Positions 1 through 10,224 are shown, counted from the stretch's first letter. The stretch: 64,000 nt of DNA from Synechococcus sp. SynAce01 (GCF_001885215.1 NZ_CP018091.1:868001-932000), one strand, 5' to 3'. Numbers and translations: made by a program. The notes: generated by a model from the sequence alone, not told the origin.

Positions 1-2
1 GC

Positions 3-530
3 GCAAGCGGCGTCGGAGCGGCTCCTGCCCAGCCCTTCAAGTTCAATGTGGCCACCATGGCCGTGCTCGCCGGCGTGCTGGTGGTTGGCATCGGCATCGG
101 CACCGCCCTCTCCAGCAACACGGTGGGCAACCAGGGCAACATCGCCAGCAGCCAGCAGCTCGACCTCGCCGTCCCGGATCCGGAGTTCTGCAAGCAGTGG
201 GGTGCGAGTGCCTTCGTGAACGACATCGAGCTCTACACGACCATGAACCCGAGCAGCAGTTTCGTGACCCAGCCGACCCTGCAGGCCGGTTGCGTGATCC
301 GCCGGGAAAACTGGAGCGTGTTGCAGAAGGAAGGCGCCGTGACCGCCGAGCAGATGCGCCAGTGCAAGCAGCGCATGAACACCTTTGCCTACATCGGCTC
401 GATCCGGGACAGCCCAGTGGTCCGCTGCGTCTACCAGACCGACATCAGCGGCAACAAATTCCAGACCCGCGGCATCGCCGGAGCCGCCGATGACGCCGTC
501 GGGATCACCCCCGAAGGGGATCAGTTCTGA
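3..530 (+). CDS. DUF3172 family protein, 5' end outside window
   Basis: The frame is open to the left window edge, so the true start lies upstream; the GTG at 48 is probably internal. What is visible is one hydrophobic segment ([17 protein letters not shown]) followed by an exported or lumenal-looking domain of about 120 residues with four cysteines. The FKFN lead-in, the transmembrane helix and the conserved C-terminal stretch ([13 protein letters not shown] ... MNTFAYIGS) match what I know of the cyanobacterial DUF3172 family, whose function is unknown. It is convergent with rbcR, and the two stop regions overlap by 10 bases. Confidence 0.75.
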   Translation, partial: ASGVGAAPAQPFKFNVATMAVLAGVLVVGIGIGTALSSNTVGNQGNIASSQQLDLAVPDPEFCKQWGASAFVNDIELYTTMNPSSSFVTQPTLQAGCVIRRENWSVLQKEGAVTAEQMRQCKQRMNTFAYIGSIRDSPVVRCVYQTDISGNKFQTRGIAGAADDAVGITPEGDQF

Positions 531-1531
531 GCCGCTGCGCTCTGGGCCGTCGCTGCAGCCAGCACTTCGGGGCTGGCTGCAGGCTTGGCTGGCTGGCGTA
601 GGGGGCTATCCGGGCTGGCGAACTCAGGCAGCACTTCGCGGCGGAAAGCTTCAGAGGCCCTGGAGCAATAGCGGGCTGGGTGGGTGATCAACTTCAGCTG
701 ACGCCGCACCAGCAAGTCGGCCACGGGGAGCCGTTGCAGGCTGCCGGTCGCCAGCTCCCGCTCGATCGAGACCACCGGCAGGAAGGCCGCTCCCAGACCA
801 GACTGGACAGCATTTTTGATCGCCTCAAAGGAGTTGAGCTCCATCTCGATCTTGAGACGTTGCAACTCCAGGCCGGAGCGCGAGAGCAGATGGTCCACCA
901 TTTTCCGGGTGGTCGACTGGGCATCAAGGCAGACGAAGCCAAGGCGGTAGAGGTCGTCTTTGTGCAGCTCGCTCAGGCGCGACAACGGATGCTTGACCGG
1001 CAGTACCAGGGCAAGTTCATCGTTGGCGTAGGGAACCACCTGCAGCAGGTCGTTGAGCTCAGACGGCAGCTCGCCGCCGATGATCGCCAGATCCACCTGG
1101 CCATTGGCCACGCTCCAGCTGGTGCGCCGGGTGCTGTGCACCTGCAGCTGCACCGCCACATCGGGATACTTCTGGCGGAACAGGCCGATCATCCGCGGCA
1201 TCAGATAGGTGCCCGTGGTCTGGCTGGCACCCACCACCAACGACCCCCCCTTGAGGTTGTGGAGATCCTCGATTGAGCGGCAGGCCTCCTGACACTGGCC
1301 GAGGATCCGGTCGCAGTAGCTCAACAGAAGGTGGCCGGCTTCGGTGAGCTGGGCCTTGCGGCCGCCCCGATCAAACAGGGAAACATCCAGCTGCTTCTCC
1401 AGATTCTGGATCTGCAGGCTGACCGCCGGCTGGGTCACGTAGAGGCTGTCCGCCGCCTTCTTGAAGCTGCCCTCGCTGGCAATGGCCCGCAGGATGCGCA
1501 GCTGATCGAGGGTGAAGGGCAGATCAGCCAT
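521..1531 (-). CDS. rbcR: LysR-type regulator RbcR (CbbR-like)
   Basis: A 336-residue LysR-type regulator. The N-terminal winged helix (residues 1-65; motif [23 protein letters not shown]) is typical, followed by a periplasmic-binding-type effector domain. The closeness to plastid Ycf30/RbcR and cyanobacterial regulators of carbon fixation genes, and the position beside NnrU-ndhF-ndhD, support RbcR. The ATG at 1531 is chosen because the family begins just before the [13 protein letters not shown] helix; the frame stays open for 29 further codons upstream, which look non-homologous. The C-terminal Ala/Pro tail overlaps a strong inverted repeat at 553-582. RbcR senses carbon status in relatives; the effector cannot be read from the sequence. 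Confidence 0.88.
   Translation of the reverse strand: MADLPFTLDQLRILRAIASEGSFKKAADSLYVTQPAVSLQIQNLEKQLDVSLFDRGGRKAQLTEAGHLLLSYCDRILGQCQEACRSIEDLHNLKGGSLVVGASQTTGTYLMPRMIGLFRQKYPDVAVQLQVHSTRRTSWSVANGQVDLAIIGGELPSELNDLLQVVPYANDELALVLPVKHPLSRLSELHKDDLYRLGFVCLDAQSTTRKMVDHLLSRSGLELQRLKIEMELNSFEAIKNAVQSGLGAAFLPVVSIERELATGSLQRLPVADLLVRRQLKLITHPARYCSRASEAFRREVLPEFASPDSPLRQPAKPAASPEVLAAATAQSAAAQN
553..582. terminator. Perfect 11-bp inverted repeat between convergent genes
   Basis: CTGCAGCCAGC pairs perfectly with GCTGGCTGCAG across an 8-base loop. It lies just past the DUF3172 stop and within the last codons of rbcR, the right place for a bidirectional transcription terminator. There is no T tract, so an intrinsic terminator role is inferred from position and stem strength only. 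Confidence 0.45.
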
Positions 1532-1686
1532 GGAATGACCCGTGGGGCTTGCTCCAGCTGAGTGGGCGAACTCTAAGGGAAACCTTGCGGGTGAACCAAG
1601 CGGAGCAGCAGAGGGCAACAGGCCGTCAGAATCCGCCCAGCTGCGGCCGTTGCTTGCCCCTTGCAGACCACCAGTCCAGCCTGGAG

Positions 1687-2388
1687 ATGCTGGCCCTCCT
1701 GTTCGCTTTCGCCGTAATCCACAGCGGCGGTGCGGCCCTGCGCGTCTGGGGGGAGAAGCGGATTGGCGCCCGGGCCTGGCGGCTGCTGTTCGCCGCGCTC
1801 AGCATTCCATCGGCCGTGCTGGTGATCGGCTATTTCCTCGCCCATCGCTACGACGGCGTGCGGCTCTGGAACCTGCAGGGCAGCGCCGGGCTGATCCCCC
1901 TGATCTGGATCGGCACGGCGATCAGCTTCTTCTTCCTCTATCCGGCCACCTACAACCTGCTGGAGATCCCGGCGCTGCTCAAACCTGAGCAGCGGCTCTA
2001 TGCCACCGGCATCATCCGGATCAGCCGCCACCCCCAGGCCGTTGGCCAGGTGCTCTGGTGTGCGACCCACCTGCTCTGGATCGGCAGCAGTTTCACGCTG
2101 GTCACCTGTGTGGGGCTGATCGCCCATCACCTGTTCGCCATCTGGCACGGCGATCGGCGCCTGGCTGCCCGCTACGGACCGGCCTTCGCTGCCGTCAAGG
2201 CCAACACCTCGGTGCTTCCGTTTCGAGCCGTGCTCGATGGGCGCCAGTCGCTGGTGCCCGCTGAATTCCTGCGGCCCTCCCAGCTGGGCATCGCCATCGC
2301 CATCGGCGGGCTCTGGTGGAGCCATCGCTACATCGGCCTTGCCGCCAGCAGCTTCAGCGACGGTCCGCTCGGCGCTGCCCTGGGCTGA
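1687..2388 (+). CDS. NnrU family membrane protein
   Basis: A polytopic membrane protein of 233 residues from the ATG at 1687. The frame stays open upstream and a TTG at 1654 would add 11 residues (ADHQSSLE) resembling the start of relatives as I remember them. Motifs: [12 protein letters not shown] near the N-terminus and the conserved [13 protein letters not shown] around the middle, typical of the NnrU/isoprenylcysteine methyltransferase-like fold. The plant enzyme 15-cis-zeta-carotene isomerase (Z-ISO) belongs to the same superfamily, so a carotenoid role is possible but unproven. It lies between divergently oriented rbcR and ndhF, an arrangement kept in marine picocyanobacteria. Confidence 0.8.
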   Translation: MLALLFAFAVIHSGGAALRVWGEKRIGARAWRLLFAALSIPSAVLVIGYFLAHRYDGVRLWNLQGSAGLIPLIWIGTAISFFFLYPATYNLLEIPALLKPEQRLYATGIIRISRHPQAVGQVLWCATHLLWIGSSFTLVTCVGLIAHHLFAIWHGDRRLAARYGPAFAAVKANTSVLPFRAVLDGRQSLVPAEFLRPSQLGIAIAIGGLWWSHRYIGLAASSFSDGPLGAALG

Positions 2389-2410
2389 GCGCGGTCGCTC
2401 ACACAGCCCG

Positions 2411-2432
2411 AAGCAGACCTGGAGGTCTGCTT
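2411..2432. promoter_or_regulatory. 22-bp perfect palindrome upstream of ndhF
   Basis: Arms AAGCAGACCT and AGGTCTGCTT are separated by only two bases (GG), with no mismatch. The site starts 22 bases after the NnrU stop and ends 28 bases before the ndhF ATG. Such a tight palindrome suits a dimeric repressor operator better than an RNA hairpin, since a 2-base loop is strained; a terminator after NnrU is the alternative. Confidence 0.45.
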
Positions 2433-2460
2433 ACACTCCGGGGGACTGCCCAGGGACTGG

Positions 2461-4473
2461 ATGACATCGGCCTCGGAACTCGCCTGGTTGATTCCAGTGC
2501 TACCCCTGCTGGGGGCAGCGCTGATCGGCCTCAGCCTGATCAGCTTCAATCGCACCATCAACAGGTTGCGCAAACCTGTTGCTGTTTTCCTGATCAGCTG
2601 CGTCGGGGCCGCCGCCGTGCTCAGTTACGCGGTGCTGATCGAGCAGATCGGCGGCGCGCCGCCCACGGAAGTGCTGTTCGACTGGGCCAGTGCCGGCAGC
2701 TTCAATCTGCAGATGGGCTTCCGGGTCGATGCGCTTGGCGCCGTGATGCTGGCCCTGGTGACCACCATCGCCGTGCTGGTGATGGTGTACTCGGATGGCT
2801 ACATGGCCCATGACAAGAGTTATGTGCGCTTTTTCACCTATCTGGCCCTTTTCAGCAGCTCGATGCTGGGCCTGGTGATCAGCCCCAACCTGCTCGAGAT
2901 CTACGTGTTCTGGGAGCTGGTGGGCATGAGCTCCTACCTGCTGATCGGCTTCTGGTATGACCGCGATGGTGCCGCCAACGCCGCCCAGAAGGCCTTTGTG
3001 GTCAACCGGGTGGGTGATTTCGGCCTGCTGCTCGGCATCCTCGGCCTGTTCTGGGCCACCGGCAGCTTCGGCTTCGAGGACATCGGCCTCCGCCTCAGCC
3101 AGGCCCTGGCCGATGGCAGCGTCTCTCACCCGGCGGCGGTGATCCTCTGCCTGTTGGTGTTCATGGGGCCGATGGCCAAATCGGCCCAGTTCCCGCTTCA
3201 TGTCTGGTTGCCCGACGCCATGGAGGGGCCCACCCCGATCTCCGCCCTGATCCATGCGGCCACGATGGTGGCGGCCGGCGTGTTCCTGGTGGCCCGCCTT
3301 CAGCCGATCTACATCCAGTTCGAGGAGGTGCAGGCCTTCATTGCCGTGATCGGCACGATCACCTGTTTCCTGGGCGCCTCGATCGCCCTCACCCAGATGG
3401 ATCTGAAGAAGGGCCTGGCCTACAGCACGGTGTCCCAGCTGGGCTACATGGTCTTAGCGATGGGATGCGGCGCCCCGGTGGCCGGGATGTTCCACCTCGT
3501 GACCCACGCCTTCTTCAAGGCCATGTTGTTCCTCTGTTCAGGCTCGGTGATCCACGCCATGGAGGAGGTGGTGGGCCACGAACCGGTTCTCGCCCAGGAC
3601 ATGCGCCTGATGGGAGGTCTGCGCAAGCACATGCCCGTGACGGCCACCACCTTCCTGATCGGCTGCGTGGCGATCAGCGGCATCCCTCCTTTGGCGGGCT
3701 TCTGGAGCAAGGACGAGATCCTCGGCCAGGCCTTCAACGCCTTCCCCCTGCTCTGGGCGGTGGGCTTCCTCACCGCCGGCATGACCGCCTTCTACATGTT
3801 CCGGCTCTACTTCCTCACCTTTGAGGGGCCGTTCCGAGGCACCGATGCCGCCTTGAAAGCCCAGGTGCTGGCCGATGCCGGCCGGGTGGCAATGGAGGAA
3901 GAAGGCCAGGAAGGGCATGGCCAGCACGCCAGCGTTCCCCACGAATCGGGCTGGCAGATGGCAGCCCCGCTTGCGGTTTTGGCGGTGCCTTCCGTGCTGA
4001 TCGGCCTGCTTGGGACCCCCTGGAACAACCGCTTCGCCAACCTGCTTGACCCCAGTGAGGCCGCCGAGATGGCCGAGCAGTTCAGTTGGGGCGACTTTTT
4101 ACCTCTGGCCGGCGCCTCGGTGGTGATCTCGCTCACCGGGATCACCGTGGCGGTCCTGGCCTACTCCCTACACAAGCTGGATCTGGCCACGGCCGTGGCG
4201 GGCCGCTTCCCCCGCCTCAACGCCTTTCTGGCCAACAAGTGGTACCTCGACGACATCAACGATCGAATTTTCGTCAAGGGCAGCCGCAAGCTCGCTCGCC
4301 AGGTGCTGGAGGTTGACGCCAAGGTGGTGGACGGGGTGGTCAACCTCACCGGCCTGCTCACCCTCGGCAGCGGCGAGGGTCTCAAGTACTTCGAAACCGG
4401 CCGCGCCCAATTCTATGCACTGATCGTCTTCGGAGGCGTGATTGCCCTGGTGGTGCTGTTCAGCAGCTTCTAG
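2461..4473 (+). CDS. ndhF: NDH-1 subunit F (NuoL-like)
   Basis: 670 residues, the normal size for cyanobacterial NdhF1. This proton-pumping membrane subunit of the photosynthetic NDH-1 complex serves respiration and cyclic electron flow around photosystem I. The antiporter-like core is clear: [14 protein letters not shown], a proton-channel segment [34 protein letters not shown] and the [15 protein letters not shown] region, ending in the long lateral helix and final transmembrane segment typical of subunit 5. The ATG at 2461 has AGGGA a few bases upstream. ndhD follows after about 90 bases, suggesting co-transcription. The 22-bp palindrome at 2411 lies in its leader. Confidence 0.95.
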   Translation: MTSASELAWLIPVLPLLGAALIGLSLISFNRTINRLRKPVAVFLISCVGAAAVLSYAVLIEQIGGAPPTEVLFDWASAGSFNLQMGFRVDALGAVMLALVTTIAVLVMVYSDGYMAHDKSYVRFFTYLALFSSSMLGLVISPNLLEIYVFWELVGMSSYLLIGFWYDRDGAANAAQKAFVVNRVGDFGLLLGILGLFWATGSFGFEDIGLRLSQALADGSVSHPAAVILCLLVFMGPMAKSAQFPLHVWLPDAMEGPTPISALIHAATMVAAGVFLVARLQPIYIQFEEVQAFIAVIGTITCFLGASIALTQMDLKKGLAYSTVSQLGYMVLAMGCGAPVAGMFHLVTHAFFKAMLFLCSGSVIHAMEEVVGHEPVLAQDMRLMGGLRKHMPVTATTFLIGCVAISGIPPLAGFWSKDEILGQAFNAFPLLWAVGFLTAGMTAFYMFRLYFLTFEGPFRGTDAALKAQVLADAGRVAMEEEGQEGHGQHASVPHESGWQMAAPLAVLAVPSVLIGLLGTPWNNRFANLLDPSEAAEMAEQFSWGDFLPLAGASVVISLTGITVAVLAYSLHKLDLATAVAGRFPRLNAFLANKWYLDDINDRIFVKGSRKLARQVLEVDAKVVDGVVNLTGLLTLGSGEGLKYFETGRAQFYALIVFGGVIALVVLFSSF

Positions 4474-4564
4474 GCCTGCCGCCACTGTGTGTGTCAACCC
4501 GTATCTGGGGAGCTCAAGCGCGGCCTGTATTTCTACACTCCGCCCAGAACTGCTTCCGAGGTCT

Positions 4565-6232
4565 GTGCCGCTGGATTTCTCCGTTGCTCCAGGCGCCCTG
4601 GCGGTCCTGGGCGGCGATCACGCAGGGGCCTTCCCCTGGCTCAGCGTCTCGATCCTGATGCCGATCGTGGCCGGGCTGTTGATCCCGTTCATTCCTGATC
4701 CCGGCGACGGCAAGACGATTCGCTGGTACGCCCTGGGCGTCGCCCTGCTCACCTTCCTGGTCACCGTTGGGGCCTACCTCAACGGCTACGACCCCTCAGA
4801 GGCCGGCCTGCAGCTGATCGAGCGGGTGGAATGGCTGCCCGATCTCGGCCTGGCCTGGTCGGTCGGTGCCGACGGGCTCTCGATGCCCCTGATCCTGCTC
4901 ACCAGCTTCATCACCGCCCTGGCGGTGCTGGCCGCCTGGCCGGTCACCTTCAAACCGCGGCTGTTCTTCTTCCTGATCCTGGCGATGGATGGCGGCCAGA
5001 TCGCCGTCTTCGCCGTTCAGGACATGCTTCTGTTCTTCCTGGCCTGGGAGCTGGAACTGCTGCCGGTGTACCTGTTGTTGGCGATCTGGGGGGCCAAGAA
5101 GCGCCAGTACGCTGCCACCAAGTTCATCCTTTACACCGCCGGCGGCTCGGTGTTCATCCTGCTGGCGGCCCTGGCCATGGGCTTCCAGGGTGGCGGCCCC
5201 CCCAGCTTTGAATACACAGCCCTGGCGGCCAAGGATTTCGGCACGCGCTTTGAGCTGCTGGCCTACGCCGGCCTGCTGATCGCCTTTGGGGTGAAACTGC
5301 CGATCGTGCCGCTGCACACCTGGCTGCCTGACGCCCACGGCGAAGCGACCGCGCCCGTGCACATGTTGCTGGCCGGCATCCTGCTGAAGATGGGGGGCTA
5401 TGCCCTGCTGCGCTTCAACGTGCAGCTGCTGCCCGCAGCCCACGCCCAGTTTGCGCCGTTGCTGGTGGTTCTGGGGGTGGTCAACATCATCTACGCCGCC
5501 CTCACCTCCTTCGCCCAGCGCAACCTCAAACGCAAGATCGCCTACAGCTCGATCAGCCACATGGGCTTCGTGCTGATTGGCATCGGCAGCTTCAGCGCCC
5601 TCGGCACCAGCGGCGCCATGTTGCAGATGGTCAGCCATGGCCTGATCGGTGCCAGCCTCTTCTTCCTGGTGGGCGCCACCTACGACCGCACCCACACCCT
5701 GCAGCTCGATGAGATGGGCGGCGTGGGCCAGAAGATGCGCAAGATGTTCGCCCTCTGGACCGTCTGTTCGCTGGCCTCGCTGGCCCTACCGGGCATGAGC
5801 GGTTTCGTCTCGGAGCTGATGGTGTTTGTGGGCTTCGTCACCAGCGAGGCCTACTCTCTCAGCTTCCGCATCGTCATGGCAGGCCTGGCGGCGGTGGGGG
5901 TGATTCTGACGCCGATCTACCTGCTCTCCATGCTGCGGGAGATCTTCTTCGGCAAGGAGAACCCCGAGCTGGCGGCCCACAACACCCAGCTGGTGGATGC
6001 CGAGCCCCGCGAGATCTACGTGATCTCCTGCCTGCTGGTGCCGATCATCGGCATTGGTCTGTACCCCAGGATCGTCACCGACACCTACCGCGCCTCCATC
6101 GAGGCCCTGGTGCTACGCGAGCAATCGGTGATGGCCCGGGTGCTGTCTCCTCCGGAGAACGGGCTGATCCGCAACGCCCAGCCGGTCGAGTGGATGGCCC
6201 CCGCCCTGCTCCAGGCCCCGGCCCTGGGCTGA
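4565..6232 (+). CDS. ndhD: NDH-1 subunit D (NuoM-like, NdhD1 type)
   Basis: About 555 residues. The proton-pumping subunit 4 of NDH-1, recognisable from [74 protein letters not shown] and the [13 protein letters not shown] stretch. It resembles the NdhD1 form used with NdhF1 in the respiratory/cyclic complex. The GTG at 4565 is chosen because homology begins soon after ([12 protein letters not shown]) and GAGG lies 3 bases upstream; the frame is open further upstream to 4442, overlapping the end of ndhF, but that part is not family-like. It forms a likely transcription unit with ndhF. Confidence 0.93.
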   Translation: MPLDFSVAPGALAVLGGDHAGAFPWLSVSILMPIVAGLLIPFIPDPGDGKTIRWYALGVALLTFLVTVGAYLNGYDPSEAGLQLIERVEWLPDLGLAWSVGADGLSMPLILLTSFITALAVLAAWPVTFKPRLFFFLILAMDGGQIAVFAVQDMLLFFLAWELELLPVYLLLAIWGAKKRQYAATKFILYTAGGSVFILLAALAMGFQGGGPPSFEYTALAAKDFGTRFELLAYAGLLIAFGVKLPIVPLHTWLPDAHGEATAPVHMLLAGILLKMGGYALLRFNVQLLPAAHAQFAPLLVVLGVVNIIYAALTSFAQRNLKRKIAYSSISHMGFVLIGIGSFSALGTSGAMLQMVSHGLIGASLFFLVGATYDRTHTLQLDEMGGVGQKMRKMFALWTVCSLASLALPGMSGFVSELMVFVGFVTSEAYSLSFRIVMAGLAAVGVILTPIYLLSMLREIFFGKENPELAAHNTQLVDAEPREIYVISCLLVPIIGIGLYPRIVTDTYRASIEALVLREQSVMARVLSPPENGLIRNAQPVEWMAPALLQAPALG

Positions 6233-6354
6233 AAGCGCCCGGGGCGCCTGCCTCTGAGCGGTTACGAAACCCTGCGGTTGCCGGCAGCGGATTGCAGAAC
6301 CAGATCGCCCTGCCTACGCTCCCTGCCAGCAACCAAGACCAGCTGAATCGAGCC

Positions 6355-6726
6355 ATGCGACAGCTGAATTTTCTGTTGATCTTCAGCTTCGGGCTGGCCA
6401 CGGTGATGTTCACCCTGGAAAACACAGCCCCAACCACCGTTCAGTTCCTGCCGGGCGTGTCAACCACCCTGCCACTGGCGGCCATGTTGCTCGTGGTTGG
6501 CGGGATCGGCGCCACGGCCGCCTGGGTGTTCGCCGTCTGGACCGGCGTGGTCAAGAAGGTGGAGCTGGTCCAGTCCCAGAGCGATCGAGAAGCCCAGCGG
6601 GTGAAGATCACCGAGCTGGAAGCCGACATTCAGCGCTATCGGGCCACCGTGGATGCCCAGCTAGGCCTGCTGCCAGCAGCTGGGGAGAGTTCCGCACCGG
6701 CCGCCGAAGCCGTCACAACCGATTGA
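6355..6726 (+). CDS. LapA/DUF1049-type small membrane protein
   Basis: 123 residues from the ATG at 6355. Two hydrophobic segments (residues about 4-22 and 38-60) surround a short loop containing FTLENTAPTTVQFLPG. This TLxN...VxFLxG pattern is the signature of the LapA/DUF1049 fold. A charged, coiled-coil-prone tail (VKKVELVQSQSDREAQRV...ELEADIQRYRATVDAQL) follows. In enterobacteria LapA helps lipopolysaccharide assembly control; the cyanobacterial proteins are uncharacterised, so I give only family and topology. It follows ndhD by about 120 bases and precedes scpA. Confidence 0.7.
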   Translation: MRQLNFLLIFSFGLATVMFTLENTAPTTVQFLPGVSTTLPLAAMLLVVGGIGATAAWVFAVWTGVVKKVELVQSQSDREAQRVKITELEADIQRYRATVDAQLGLLPAAGESSAPAAEAVTTD

Positions 6727-6741
6727 GCCCATTGGTCCGCC

Positions 6742-6764
6742 AGCCAGCTGAGTTCCAGCTGGCT
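6742..6764. terminator. Stem-loop after the LapA-like gene
   Basis: AGCCAGCTG and CAGCTGGCT form a perfect 9-bp stem with an AGTTC loop, starting 15 bases after the stop at 6726 and ahead of scpA. Position and stem strength suggest a terminator for the ndhF-ndhD-lapA unit; the following bases (TCTGGCTGC) are only weakly T-rich. Confidence 0.4.
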
Positions 6765-6815
6765 TCTGGCTGCAGCCGGCCAAACCGGGTACGTTGCCCC
6801 TAGCGAGGGGAAGGA

Positions 6816-7742
6816 GTGGCAGACGCAGGCGCCAGGCTGGCCATTCGCCTGCTTCAGGACGCCGCTGAACGTGGCGACATCGACCCGTGGGACGTCGATG
6901 TGATCGCCGTTGTGGACGGCTTTCTTGACCAGCTGCGCGGACGCATCGAGGTGCCCCGCCTGATCGCGGCCACCCAGGCCGGACGGGGCGGCAGTTACGA
7001 ACAGGACTTGGCCGCCTCCAGCGAGGCCTTCCTGGCTGCGGCCGTGCTGGTGGGCCTGAAGGCCGAGGTGCTGGAGCGACAGACGTTCCCAGCGCCGCAG
7101 CTGATCGAGGATCCCTTCGGCTGTGATCCGGATGATGAGGACGCAGATTTCGCGGGTTTTGTGTTGCCACGCCGGCCGGAGAGGCAACTCTGGCGCCGGC
7201 CGGTGGCACCCCCTCCACTGCAACGGCCGGTCAGCCTCGGTGAACTGATCAGCCAGCTCGAGGACATCGCCGCGCGGCTGGAGCAGGATGGTGGCCGCAA
7301 CCGCCCCAAACCCAGGAGCCGGCCCTACAGCGAGCGGGAGGCCATCGAACAAGTGGCCTCCCTGGCCCACCGCGAGAAACTGCCAGAAACCACCGCGGCC
7401 CTGAGCCTGTTTCTGCAGCAGTGGCCCGCGGCCCTCGCATGGGTCGACTTCGAGCAGCTTGTTGCGGCCTGGGCAGCGTCGGCACCCGCCGATCTCGATC
7501 ACGATCGGGTGGGGGTGTTCTGGGCCTTGCTGTTTCTCTGCTCCCAGGGCCGACTCGACCTGCAGCAGGAGGGTGGGCTCTTTGGTCCGCTTCAGATCAA
7601 GCGGCTGCAGGAGGTGGACCACCTGGAGACTCGGCGGCAGCAACAGCAGCAGCGAACCGACAACGACCCGGCCCCTGTGCTGGAACGCCAACGCACAGCT
7701 GGGCCAGCTCCCTTGCCGGCTCGATTGCCAGAGGCCGCCTGA
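6816..7742 (+). CDS. scpA: Segregation and condensation protein A
   Basis: 308 residues from a GTG at 6816, preceded by GAGGGG at a good distance. ScpA is the kleisin that bridges the SMC dimer in chromosome condensation. The N-terminal kleisin domain is clear: RLAIRLLQDAAERGDIDPWDVDVIAVVDGFLDQL, then a helical segment with AAVLVGLKAEVL. A C-terminal winged helix ends the family; here the region FWALLFLCSQGRLDLQQEGGLFGPLQI fits it. The middle is divergent and charged, as in other cyanobacterial ScpA. scpB is not in the window. Confidence 0.82.
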   Translation: MADAGARLAIRLLQDAAERGDIDPWDVDVIAVVDGFLDQLRGRIEVPRLIAATQAGRGGSYEQDLAASSEAFLAAAVLVGLKAEVLERQTFPAPQLIEDPFGCDPDDEDADFAGFVLPRRPERQLWRRPVAPPPLQRPVSLGELISQLEDIAARLEQDGGRNRPKPRSRPYSEREAIEQVASLAHREKLPETTAALSLFLQQWPAALAWVDFEQLVAAWAASAPADLDHDRVGVFWALLFLCSQGRLDLQQEGGLFGPLQIKRLQEVDHLETRRQQQQQRTDNDPAPVLERQRTAGPAPLPARLPEAA

Positions 7743-7792
7743 TTTTCTTTCATATAGTGATGTCTTGAAGTAACAAATTAAGGAAGGCGCCC

Positions 7793-8977
7793 ATGAAGGC
7801 GATGATCCTCGCGGCCGGCAAGGGTACCCGCGTGCGTCCTATTACGCACACCATTCCCAAACCGATGATCCCGATCCTTCAGAAACCCGTCATGGAGTTT
7901 CTGCTGGAATTGTTGCGGCAACACGGATTTGACGAGGTGATGGTCAATGTCTCCCACCTGTCCGAAGAAATTGAAAATTATTTTCGCGACGGCCAGCGAT
8001 TCGGTGTACAGATTGCTTACAGCTTTGAGGGGCGCATCGAAGATGGCGAACTGATCGGCGCCGCCCTTGGCTCGGCTGGAGGAATCAAAAAAGTTCAAAC
8101 CTTTCAGAAATTTTTTGATGACACCTTTGTGGTGCTCTGCGGCGATGCCCTGATCGATCTTGACCTGACTGAAGCTGTTCGGCGCCACAAGGAAAAGGGT
8201 GCAATCGCCAGTCTGGTGACCAAGCGAGTGCCGAAGGATCAAGTCAGCAGCTATGGCGTCGTCGTCACCGATGAAGATTCCAGGGTGGTGACCTTCCAGG
8301 AGAAGCCCTCTCTGGAAGATGCCGCCAGCGACATGATCAACACTGGTATTTATATTTTCGAGCCCGAAGTACTCGATCACATCCCCGAAGGTGTTCCCTT
8401 CGATATCGGCGCCGACCTTTTCCCAAGGCTGACAGCTGTGGGCGCACCCTTTTATGCCCTGCCGATGGATTTTGAATGGGTCGACATCGGCAAGGTGCCC
8501 GACTACTGGCAGGCGATCCGCAGCGTGCTGCTCGGCGATGTTCGCCAGGTGCAGATCCCCGGACGGGAAGTGCGGCCTGGGATCTACGTGGGCCTGAACG
8601 TGGCGGCGGACTGGGATCAGATTGATGTGCGCGGCCCGGTCTACGTGGGAGGGATGAGCCGGATTGAACCGGGTGTGACAATCATTGGCCCAGCGATGAT
8701 CGGCCCGAGCTGCCACATCTGCGAAGGTGCCACAATCGATAACTCGATCATTTTTGAATACTCCCGGATTGGCGCTGGCGTGCGCTTGGTCGAAAAATTG
8801 GTGTTCGGGCGCTATTGCGTCGATCGCAATGGTGACCACTTCGATCTTCAAGAAGCAGCCCTGGATTGGCTGATCACCGATGTGCGGCGCCAGGATGTCG
8901 CCCAACCCTCCCCCCATCAGAAGGCTTTGGCCGAGCTGCTCGGCACCGATTTCAGCCTCAGCCAGGGCGGAGTCTGA
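7793..8977 (+). CDS. Sugar nucleotidyltransferase (mannose-1-phosphate guanylyltransferase-like)
   Basis: 394 residues. The nucleotide-binding signature LAAGKGTRVRPITHTIPKPMIPI is at residues 6-28, followed by a GDALIDLDL metal-binding strand near residue 120 and SYGVVVTDEDSRV..FQEKP. The C-terminal third has left-handed beta-helix (hexapeptide) spacing (IGPAMIGPSCHICEGATIDNSIIFEYSRIGAGV). The family makes NDP-sugars; substrate choice (mannose or glucose phosphate, GTP or UTP) cannot be settled by eye. The ATG at 7793 has AAGGAAGG upstream, and a TATAGT box at 7753 may be its -10 element. The 3' end overlaps metF, which is convergent, by 20 bases. Confidence 0.82.
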   Translation: MKAMILAAGKGTRVRPITHTIPKPMIPILQKPVMEFLLELLRQHGFDEVMVNVSHLSEEIENYFRDGQRFGVQIAYSFEGRIEDGELIGAALGSAGGIKKVQTFQKFFDDTFVVLCGDALIDLDLTEAVRRHKEKGAIASLVTKRVPKDQVSSYGVVVTDEDSRVVTFQEKPSLEDAASDMINTGIYIFEPEVLDHIPEGVPFDIGADLFPRLTAVGAPFYALPMDFEWVDIGKVPDYWQAIRSVLLGDVRQVQIPGREVRPGIYVGLNVAADWDQIDVRGPVYVGGMSRIEPGVTIIGPAMIGPSCHICEGATIDNSIIFEYSRIGAGVRLVEKLVFGRYCVDRNGDHFDLQEAALDWLITDVRRQDVAQPSPHQKALAELLGTDFSLSQGGV

Positions 8978-9869
8978 GCGACAGCGGCTCAACTGGAGCA
9001 ACACCGGCCTTGGCCAGAATCATCGGGATTCGCTCTTCCGCTTTCACCGCCATCAGGTGCACCCCTTGGGCGATCGATTGATAGGTTGCCACCTGTTCGG
9101 CGGCGATGTTGATCCCTTCGGCAGCCGGATCTTCAGCGGCGGCGAGACGATCGATCAAGGCCTGGGGAATCAGTGCTCCTGGCACCATCCGGTTCACAAA
9201 GGCGGCATTGCGCGCCGACTTCAGCAGAAACACCCCCGCCAGCACCGGCAGACCCAGTGGTGCGGCGATCTCGCCACAGAAGCGCTTCAGGGCCTCCGGT
9301 TGCATCACCATCTGCGTCTGCAGAAAGCGGGCACCGGCGGCCTTTTTGCGCCCGACCCTGGTCTTCAGGCCGCTCCAACTGGGCGACTGCGGATCGGCAG
9401 CCGCGCCAGCGAACAGGCTGGTGGGGCCGTCGTTCAGCAAGCCTTTGACGGGGTCTTCCCCCGCATTGAAACCTCTGACCAGCTGCAACAGACGCACCGC
9501 TTCCAGCTCATTCACGGGGCGAGCCCCGGGTTGATCGCCGGCGCCGACAGGGTCACCGGTCAAGCAGAGCAGATTGCGAATGCCGAGGGCATGGGCTCCG
9601 AGCAGTTCGGCCTGGAGGGCAATGCGGTTGCGGTCGCGGCAGGAGAGTTGCAAGACGGGCTCCAGGCCGATGTCAAGCAGCAGGCGGCAGAGGGCCAGGC
9701 TGCTCATGCGCATCACCGCCCGGCTGCCATCGGTGACATTGACGGCATGAACAAGGCCTTTCAACCCCGCCGCCACCCTCAAGGTGCGGCCGGGGTCGCC
9801 GCCACGCGGCGGCATGACCTCCGCGGTGATCGCGAAGCGACCATCGGCAAGCGCCTGTTGCAGCAACAA
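8958..9869 (-). CDS. metF: Methylenetetrahydrofolate reductase
   Basis: 303 residues, the size of bacterial MetF. It reduces 5,10-methylene-THF to 5-methyl-THF for methionine synthesis using FAD. Visible family elements include the start AITAEVMPPRGGD with the catalytic Glu, the HAVNVTDGSRAVMRMSSLALC strand-helix, LLCLTGDP and the FLQTQMVM segment. It is convergent with the nucleotidyltransferase and divergent from the small LuxR-type gene, with about 95 bases between the two starts. A MetF/LuxR pair in this arrangement also occurs in marine picocyanobacteria. Confidence 0.88.
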   Translation of the reverse strand: MLLQQALADGRFAITAEVMPPRGGDPGRTLRVAAGLKGLVHAVNVTDGSRAVMRMSSLALCRLLLDIGLEPVLQLSCRDRNRIALQAELLGAHALGIRNLLCLTGDPVGAGDQPGARPVNELEAVRLLQLVRGFNAGEDPVKGLLNDGPTSLFAGAAADPQSPSWSGLKTRVGRKKAAGARFLQTQMVMQPEALKRFCGEIAAPLGLPVLAGVFLLKSARNAAFVNRMVPGALIPQALIDRLAAAEDPAAEGINIAAEQVATYQSIAQGVHLMAVKAEERIPMILAKAGVAPVEPLSLRLRPG

Positions 9870-9963
9870 AGAAACGGGAGAATCAGACGCTGCCCATCAT
9901 GCGGCAACAGTGGTCCGGGCGCTTTGGTTGCTTAGAGTGAATCCCCGGAGGCTGGGATCCTTG

Positions 9964-10224
9964 ATGTCCGTACCAGATGGTCTAGCCCAGCTGCCTGGCC
10001 CCATTCTTTCCGCGCGTGAGATCGAGATCATCGAGCTGGTGGCCACCGGCCTAACCAACCAGGAAATTGCCTTGCGCTTGATGATCAGCAAACGCACGGT
10101 CGATAATCACGTCAGCAATATCTTCAGCAAAACCGGCGCCAAGAACCGGGTCGCCCTGTTGAATTGGGCGATGGATCACGGCAAGATCTGCCGCGATGGC
10201 TTCAACTGCTGCAACCTTCCCTGA
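9964..10224 (+). CDS. Very small LuxR-type DNA-binding protein (PedR-like)
   Basis: Only 86 residues, almost entirely a LuxR/NarL helix-turn-helix: ILSAREIEIIELVATGLTNQEIALRLMISKRTVDNHVSNIFSKTG at residues 14-58. There is no receiver domain. The C-terminal tail holds Cys76, Cys82 and Cys83 (KICRDGFNCCNLP). Size, domain and a cysteine near residue 80 match the description of Synechocystis PedR, a redox regulator inactivated through thioredoxin at Cys80. That identity is an inference; the symbol is left blank. The ATG at 9964 is used because the frame upstream has no family similarity. Confidence 0.8.
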   Translation: MSVPDGLAQLPGPILSAREIEIIELVATGLTNQEIALRLMISKRTVDNHVSNIFSKTGAKNRVALLNWAMDHGKICRDGFNCCNLP

